DNA from: Gammaproteobacteria bacterium
GTDB taxonomy: Bacteria > Pseudomonadota > Gammaproteobacteria > Xanthomonadales > Wenzhouxiangellaceae
DNA length: 11,416 nt
Reading direction: 5' to 3'
Assembly (NCBI GenBank): GCA_003561495.1
Contig: PWWM01000256.1
Coordinates: 1-11,416, forward strand
Shown: positions 8,566 to 11,416 of the stretch, one piece after another
Layout: each line of letters begins with the position of its first letter
Numbering within the stretch: position 1 is the first letter of the stretch
The notes under the pieces: generated by a model
Databases searched by the model: none
Told to the model about the DNA's origin: nothing
Seen by the model: only the letters and a program-made list of their open reading frames with translations
Translations under genes and position numbers: made by a program

Positions 8566-9012
8566 TTAGCCGGAAAGGCGGTCGCGGACGCGCCCGGAAA
8601 CCGCTCGCATGTCGGCCCGGCCCTGGACCCTGGCCTTGACCTGGGCCATCACCTGGCCCATGCCGCTCATGTCGGCGACGCCCAGCTCGCCAATCACCCC
8701 TTCGATGATCTGATCGATTTCGGCATCGCTCAGGGGTTCGGGCAGGTAAGCCTGAAGCATGGCGATTTCGGCCTCTTCGGCCTCGGCCAGCTCGGGCCGC
8801 TGGCCGGCGCGATATTGCTCGGCGGATTCGCGCCGTTGCTTGATCATCTTTTCAAGAATGGCCAGCACCGCCGTGTCGTCAAGCTCGATGCGCTCATCGA
8901 CCTCGCGCTGCTTCAGGGCGGCCGTCACCATGCGCAGGGTTTTCAGGCGCGCCTTGTCTCCGGCGCGCATGGCCTGCTTGACATCTTCAAGAATCTGATC
9001 TTTCAGGGACAC
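8566..9012 (-). CDS. yqeY: GatB/YqeY domain-containing protein
   Basis: A 148-residue helical protein of the GatB/YqeY family, related to the C-terminal tRNA-binding domain of the amidotransferase subunit GatB. Free-standing YqeY proteins are commonly encoded between rpsU and dnaG, and their exact role is not established. Visible features: the N-terminus MSLKDQILEDVKQAMRAGDK, the TLRMVTAALKQREVD helix, the KQRRESAEQYRAGQRPELAE motif, ML..YLPEPLS, and the C-terminal MGQVMAQVKARVQGRADM. The frame is open to 9450 antisense to rpsU and tsaD, but homology puts the start at the GTG 9012-9010, with an AGGA about 10 bases upstream. It is mid-operon, 52 bases after the rpsU stop, with a hairpin between the two. 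Confidence 0.93.
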   Translation of the reverse strand: MSLKDQILEDVKQAMRAGDKARLKTLRMVTAALKQREVDERIELDDTAVLAILEKMIKQRRESAEQYRAGQRPELAEAEEAEIAMLQAYLPEPLSDAEIDQIIEGVIGELGVADMSGMGQVMAQVKARVQGRADMRAVSGRVRDRLSG

Positions 9013-9030
9013 GGGCAGGAAGTCCTGAAC

Positions 9031-9064
9031 AAACCGGGGCCGAAAGCGTGCCGACCCCCGGTTT
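9031..9064 (-). terminator. Hairpin between rpsU and yqeY, possible partial terminator or processing site
   Basis: Read on the minus strand, AAACCGGGG and CCCCGGTTT (plus-strand 9056-9064 and 9031-9039) form a perfect 9-bp stem with a 16-base loop. It begins directly after the rpsU stop codon. The downstream sequence GTTCAGG has no T run, so it does not look like a full intrinsic terminator in this direction. E. coli has a partial terminator and an RNA processing site in the corresponding rpsU-dnaG operon that lower dnaG and rpoD output relative to rpsU. This hairpin is well placed for the same job, but that is inference by analogy. Confidence 0.5.
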
Positions 9065-9280
9065 TTAGTACAATCTACGACGGTTGACGCGTTCGCGCGA
9101 GAGTTTGCGCAAGTGGCGCTTGACCGCTGCGGCCTTCTTGCGCTTGCGTTCCTGAGTGGGCTTTTCGTAGAACTCGCGGCGGCGGCTTTCAGCGACGACA
9201 CCGGCTTTTTCACATGAACGCTTGAATCGACGCAATGCGTATTCAAATGGTTCGTTTTCCTTGACCTTGACGCTGGGCAT
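9065..9280 (-). CDS. rpsU: 30S ribosomal protein bS21
   Basis: The small basic 30S subunit protein bS21, which takes part in translation initiation. Its 71 residues match the usual length. The sequence begins MPSVKVKENEPFEYALRRFK, contains RSCEKAGVVAESRRREFYEK, and ends in a strongly basic tail (ERKRKKAAAVKRHLRKLSRE, then RVNRRRLY), as in gammaproteobacterial S21. The ATG at 9280-9278 follows GGGAAG with a 6-base gap. It is the first gene of the macromolecular-synthesis operon, with a recognisable sigma-70 promoter just upstream, and is transcribed away from tsaD. Confidence 0.98.
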   Translation of the reverse strand: MPSVKVKENEPFEYALRRFKRSCEKAGVVAESRRREFYEKPTQERKRKKAAAVKRHLRKLSRERVNRRRLY

Positions 9281-9318
9281 GTAACTTCCCGTATCCTGTA
9301 TAAAGTGGAAAGTCGCCC

Positions 9319-9348
9319 AGTATAACCTGCAGGTTGCCTGTCTTGCAA
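9319..9348 (-). promoter_or_regulatory. Predicted sigma-70 promoter of the rpsU operon
   Basis: On the minus strand a -35 box TTGCAA (9348-9343; 4 of 6 consensus bases) and a -10 box TATACT (9324-9319; 5 of 6) are separated by 18 bases, about 40 bases before the rpsU ATG. The same AT-rich patch read on the plus strand gives TATAAC (9321-9326; 5 of 6), a possible -10 for tsaD with a very short leader but no good -35. If both are used, the two promoters overlap and the rpsU -35 covers the tsaD start codon. Confidence 0.55.
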
Positions 9349-10389
9349 AACATTCTTGGTATTGAAACCTCCTGTGATGAAACCGGTGTGGCCGTGTTCA
9401 ACCCGGAACGCGGAATCGTCGCGGAGCTGGTCTACACTCAGGCCGACCACGCGGCTTACGGCGGGGTGGTGCCGGAGCTCGCCTCACGCGACCATGTGCG
9501 CAAGCTGCCGGGCATGGTCCGTGAAGTGCTGGATCAGGCCGGCCTGACCGCGAGCGACCTGGACGCGGTGGCCTACACCGCCGGCCCCGGCCTGGCCGGC
9601 GCCTTGCTGGTCGGCGCTTCCTCGGCGGTAGCGCTGGCCACAGCGGCCGGCATTCCGGCCATTGCCGTTCATCACATGGAAGGCCACCTGCTTTCCCCAT
9701 TGCTCGAGGACAATGCGCCGGAATTTCCCTTTGTCGCCCTGTTGGTTTCCGGAGGTCACAGCATGCTGGTCGAAGTGACCGAGCCCGGTCAATACCGATT
9801 GCTTGGCGAGACCCTGGATGATGCCGCCGGCGAAGCATTCGACAAGACCGCCCGATTACTGGGGCTGGGCTTTCCCGGCGGACCGGAAGTGGCTCGCCTG
9901 GCCGAACAGGGCGATCGCGAGCGCTTCGACTTCCCCCGCCCGATGGTCAATCGCCCGGGACTGGACTTCAGTTTTTCCGGTCTCAAGACCCATACCCGTG
10001 AACTGGTCGCCCGCCAGCGTCCGGAGGATTACGCCGATATCGCGGCCGGCTTCGAGCAGGCCGTGGTCGATACCCTGGTCATCAAGTGCAAGCGCGCGCT
10101 CAAGCAGACCCGGCTGGAACGGTTGATCATCGCCGGCGGCGTCAGTGCCAATCGCCGCCTGCGCGCCGCCCTTGACCAGGCCTTGCCCGGCCAAGTGTAT
10201 TATCCACGCCTGTCGCTGTGCACCGACAACGGCGCCATGATCGCCTACGCCGGCTGGTACCGCCGCGCCGAAGGCAATACAGACGGCAAGGTAGCCGTCC
10301 GCCCGCGCTGGCCCCTGGATCAACTGCTGCCGATGGCATCAGTTGATGGGCAGATGGGCAGATGGGCAGATGGGAGACGTGAGACGTGA
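9343..10389 (+). CDS. tsaD: tRNA N6-adenosine threonylcarbamoyltransferase
   Basis: The catalytic subunit of the TsaBDE system, which transfers the threonylcarbamoyl group to A37 of ANN-decoding tRNAs (t6A). Family landmarks: GIETSCDETG (6-15), the metal-binding His111/His115 in HHMEGHLLSP, LLVSGGHSMLVEV (133-145), GLDFSFSGLKTHTREL, the nucleotide-binding IIAGGVSANRRLR, and LCTDNGAMIAYAGW. No ATG fits. I chose the TTG at 9343 because AGG at 9331-9333 lies 9 bases upstream and the histidine positions then match E. coli; an in-frame TTG at 9334 would add three residues. After the normal end near VRPRWPLDQLLP the protein continues about 17 residues (ASVDGQMGRWADGRRET) encoded by GATGGGCA and GAGACGT repeats, and the stop codon lies in the repeat. 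This extension is very probably not functional protein. Confidence 0.96.
   Translation: MQNILGIETSCDETGVAVFNPERGIVAELVYTQADHAAYGGVVPELASRDHVRKLPGMVREVLDQAGLTASDLDAVAYTAGPGLAGALLVGASSAVALATAAGIPAIAVHHMEGHLLSPLLEDNAPEFPFVALLVSGGHSMLVEVTEPGQYRLLGETLDDAAGEAFDKTARLLGLGFPGGPEVARLAEQGDRERFDFPRPMVNRPGLDFSFSGLKTHTRELVARQRPEDYADIAAGFEQAVVDTLVIKCKRALKQTRLERLIIAGGVSANRRLRAALDQALPGQVYYPRLSLCTDNGAMIAYAGWYRRAEGNTDGKVAVRPRWPLDQLLPMASVDGQMGRWADGRRET
10345..10374 (+). repeat. Tandem octamer GATGGGCA (3.75 copies) with G-quadruplex pattern
   Basis: Three exact GATGGGCA units start at 10345, 10353 and 10361 and run into GATGGG at 10369. The result is four GGG tracts (10348, 10356, 10364, 10372) separated by identical 5-base loops CAGAT, which satisfies the canonical G3-N5 quadruplex pattern on the coding strand. 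The array lies inside the 3' end of tsaD and encodes part of its non-conserved tail. It is the left-most block of a compound repeat that runs up to folB. Confidence 0.85.
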
Positions 10390-10452
10390 GACGTGAAACG
10401 TGAGACGTGAAAAGAGTATCCCTACCGTCTCCCGTCTACCGTCTCCCGTCTC
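10374..10452 (+). repeat. Heptamer inverted-repeat element at the tsaD/folB junction
   Basis: The left block has five GAGACGT units (10374-10408; the fourth is GAAACGT), followed by GAAAAG. The right block has four CCGTCTC-type units (10425-10452; the second ends in A). The arms are roughly complementary, with about 6 of 7 or 5 of 7 bases pairing per unit, and could form an imperfect stem of about 30 bp. This copy is homologous to the element at 4860-4934. Positions 10423-10448 match 4909-4934 at 24 of 26 bases, and 10386-10413 match 4867-4894 at 23 of 28, including a shared GTGAAAA at the arm/spacer boundary. The tsaD stop codon (10387-10389) is inside the left block. A single CCCTGAA unit follows at 10454-10460, the same unit that is amplified after folK. 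Confidence 0.88.
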
Positions 10453-10468
10453 CCCCTGAATTCTTTTA

Positions 10469-10503
10469 ACCTTTCACCTTTTACCTTTAACCTTTCACCT
10501 TCC
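10469..10503 (+). repeat. ACCTTTN heptamer array directly upstream of folB
   Basis: Five 7-base units ACCTTTC, ACCTTTT, ACCTTTA, ACCTTTC and ACCTTCC run up to two bases before the folB ATG at 10506. The array replaces the place where a Shine-Dalgarno sequence would be expected: the leader is pyrimidine-rich with no purine run. The invariant core is ACCTT, and the last base of each unit varies. It is the fourth distinct short-repeat block in the 160 bases between the tsaD 3' end and folB. Confidence 0.8.
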
Positions 10504-10505
10504 TC

Positions 10506-10865
10506 ATGGACACCGTCTTCATCTCCGACCTTGACATCGACACTGTTATCGGCATCTACGACTGGGAGCGTGAAATACTCCAGACCGTGCGCCTGAATCT
10601 CGAAATGAATACCGATGTGCGCCGGGCCGCGGCCACTGATCGCATCGAAGACGCACTCGACTACAAGGCGGTGGCCAAGCGGCTGATCGGCTTTGTCGAG
10701 AAAAGCGAGTTCGGCCTGGTCGAAACCCTGGCCGAGCGTTGTGCCGAGATTATCCTCGATGAATTCCCGGTTCAGTGGCTGCGCCTGAAACTGGACAAAC
10801 CCGGGGCAGTGCGAGGTTCACGTTCGGTGGGCATCCTGATCGAGCGTGGTCGCAAGCCGGAGTGA
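10506..10865 (+). CDS. folB: Dihydroneopterin aldolase
   Basis: Cleaves 7,8-dihydroneopterin to 6-hydroxymethyl-7,8-dihydropterin and glycolaldehyde in folate synthesis; members usually also epimerise the substrate. The 119-residue product matches the tunnelling fold: MDTVFISDLDIDTVIGIYDW with Glu21 following, LDYKAVAKR with Tyr53, LVETLAERCAEIIL with Glu73, and LKLDKPGAVRGSRSVGILIER with the catalytic Lys98. Length equals that of E. coli FolB (about 122). The start at 10506 is fixed by homology, as the family begins MDxVFI. No Shine-Dalgarno sequence is visible upstream because the flank is the ACCTTTN array. folK follows 4 bases after its stop, so the two consecutive steps of the pathway are co-transcribed. 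Confidence 0.96.
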   Translation: MDTVFISDLDIDTVIGIYDWEREILQTVRLNLEMNTDVRRAAATDRIEDALDYKAVAKRLIGFVEKSEFGLVETLAERCAEIILDEFPVQWLRLKLDKPGAVRGSRSVGILIERGRKPE

Positions 10866-10869
10866 CCCC

Positions 10870-11364
10870 ATGAGCCAAGCAGTCGACGTCTACCTGGGAC
10901 TGGGCAGCAATCAGGACGCCAAACGACACATTGCCGCCGGCATTGTTGCCTTGCAGCATCGGTTCGGCGATCTTCGCATCTCACCGGTCTATCGCTCACC
11001 GGCCGTCGGGTTCGATGGTGAGGACTTTCTCAATGCCGTCGCCTGGATTCACACCGATCTGGAAGTCGGCGAACTCAAGACCTGGCTGACCGAACTGGAA
11101 GACCGCCACGGACGCGACCGCAGCAAGCCGCGATTTTCCGATCGTTCCCTGGACATCGATATTCTGCTCCATGGCGACAAGGCGGGTAGCTTCGCCGGCC
11201 TGGAACTGCCTCGCCCTGAAATTCTGAAATATGCCCATGTCCTGAAACCCCTGGCCGATCTCGCCCCGAACCTCACCCACCCGGTCACCGGAAAAACCTT
11301 CGCCACACACTGGCAGGATTTCAGCGGCGACCGCACCCTTCATCCCCTGAACCCTGAACCCTGA
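10870..11364 (+). CDS. folK: 6-hydroxymethyl-7,8-dihydropterin pyrophosphokinase
   Basis: Transfers pyrophosphate from ATP to 6-hydroxymethyl-7,8-dihydropterin, making the substrate for dihydropteroate synthase. The 164-residue product shows VYLGLGSN (7-14), the pterin-binding Phe53/Asn55 in EDFLNAVA, and the signature RFSDRSLDIDILLHGD with the Mg-binding Asp95 and Asp97. Near the C-terminus PRPEILKYAHVLKPLADLAP replaces the E. coli PHxxMxxRxFxLxPL stretch, so His115 and Arg121 of the E. coli enzyme are Arg and Tyr here; I recall similar sequences in Pseudomonas FolK. The ATG at 10870 has GGAG (10859-10862) 7 bases upstream; an in-frame ATG at 10846 inside folB is less likely. The last residues LNPEP and the TGA stop (11362-11364) are encoded by CCCTGAA heptamers. 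Confidence 0.95.
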   Translation: MSQAVDVYLGLGSNQDAKRHIAAGIVALQHRFGDLRISPVYRSPAVGFDGEDFLNAVAWIHTDLEVGELKTWLTELEDRHGRDRSKPRFSDRSLDIDILLHGDKAGSFAGLELPRPEILKYAHVLKPLADLAPNLTHPVTGKTFATHWQDFSGDRTLHPLNPEP

Positions 11365-11416
11365 ACCCTGAACCCTGAACCCTGAACCCTGAACCCTGAA
11401 CCCTGAACCCTGAACC
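11345..11416 (+). repeat. CCCTGAA tandem heptamer array, at least 10 copies
   Basis: Ten perfect CCCTGAA units run from 11345 to 11414 and the window ends two bases into the next, so the true length is unknown. The array starts inside folK and supplies its stop codon. On the minus strand it reads TTCAGGG, giving ten GGG tracts separated by the 4-base loop TTCA, a regular G-quadruplex pattern reminiscent of telomere repeats. The perfect identity of the units suggests recent expansion or contraction by slippage. The unit also occurs once at 10454-10460, next to the tsaD element. Confidence 0.95.

Noticed and set aside
10345..11416. The repeat arrays as a CRISPR array.
   Set aside because: Units are 7-8 bases with no unique spacers; CRISPR repeats are about 23-47 bases with spacers of similar length.

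Overview
This is a chromosomal window from a GC-rich gammaproteobacterium, most likely of the Lysobacterales/Xanthomonadales sphere or a neighbour such as Wenzhouxiangella. The placement is an inference. It rests on the gene order rpsU-yqeY-dnaG-rpoD next to a divergent tsaD-folB-folK, on a short PdxH that lacks the usual N-terminal segment and ends in LYP, on a FolK of the Pseudomonas/Xanthomonas type, and on heptanucleotide repeats behind genes. Almost all of the window is core housekeeping coding sequence with short spacers; no gene-free stretch exceeds about 145 bases.

Layout. Positions 1-104 hold the last 33 codons of an IS110-like transposase. A minus-strand operon follows (reading leftwards from 2085): an exosortase of the XrtH type, an NAD(P)-dependent epimerase-like protein and pdxH, each joined by a 4-base ATGA overlap. 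A 144-base divergent spacer separates it from the plus-strand operon aroK-aroB-hemE (2230-4891), also joined by ATGA overlaps. hemE converges on the macromolecular-synthesis operon, read leftwards from 9280: rpsU, yqeY, dnaG, rpoD (ribosomal protein, GatB/YqeY protein, primase, housekeeping sigma factor). Divergent from rpsU is tsaD (tRNA t6A synthesis), followed by folB and folK (folate synthesis).

The genes supply shikimate/chorismate (AroK, AroB), heme (HemE), PLP (PdxH), folate (FolB, FolK), tRNA modification (TsaD), and initiation of translation, replication and transcription (RpsU, DnaG, RpoD). XrtH is the only gene pointing to an accessory system, namely surface-protein sorting.

The most unusual signal is a family of 7-base tandem repeats at the 3' ends of three plus-strand genes: hemE (4860-4934), tsaD (10345-10503) and folK (11345 to the window edge). 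The hemE and tsaD copies are homologous to each other, including their spacer: 24 of 26 positions match on the right side. Both form G-rich/C-rich inverted arms. In all three genes the repeat supplies the last codons and the stop codon, so HemE and TsaD, which are unrelated proteins, both end in GRRET. Two of the arrays also carry regular GGG spacing typical of G-quadruplexes.
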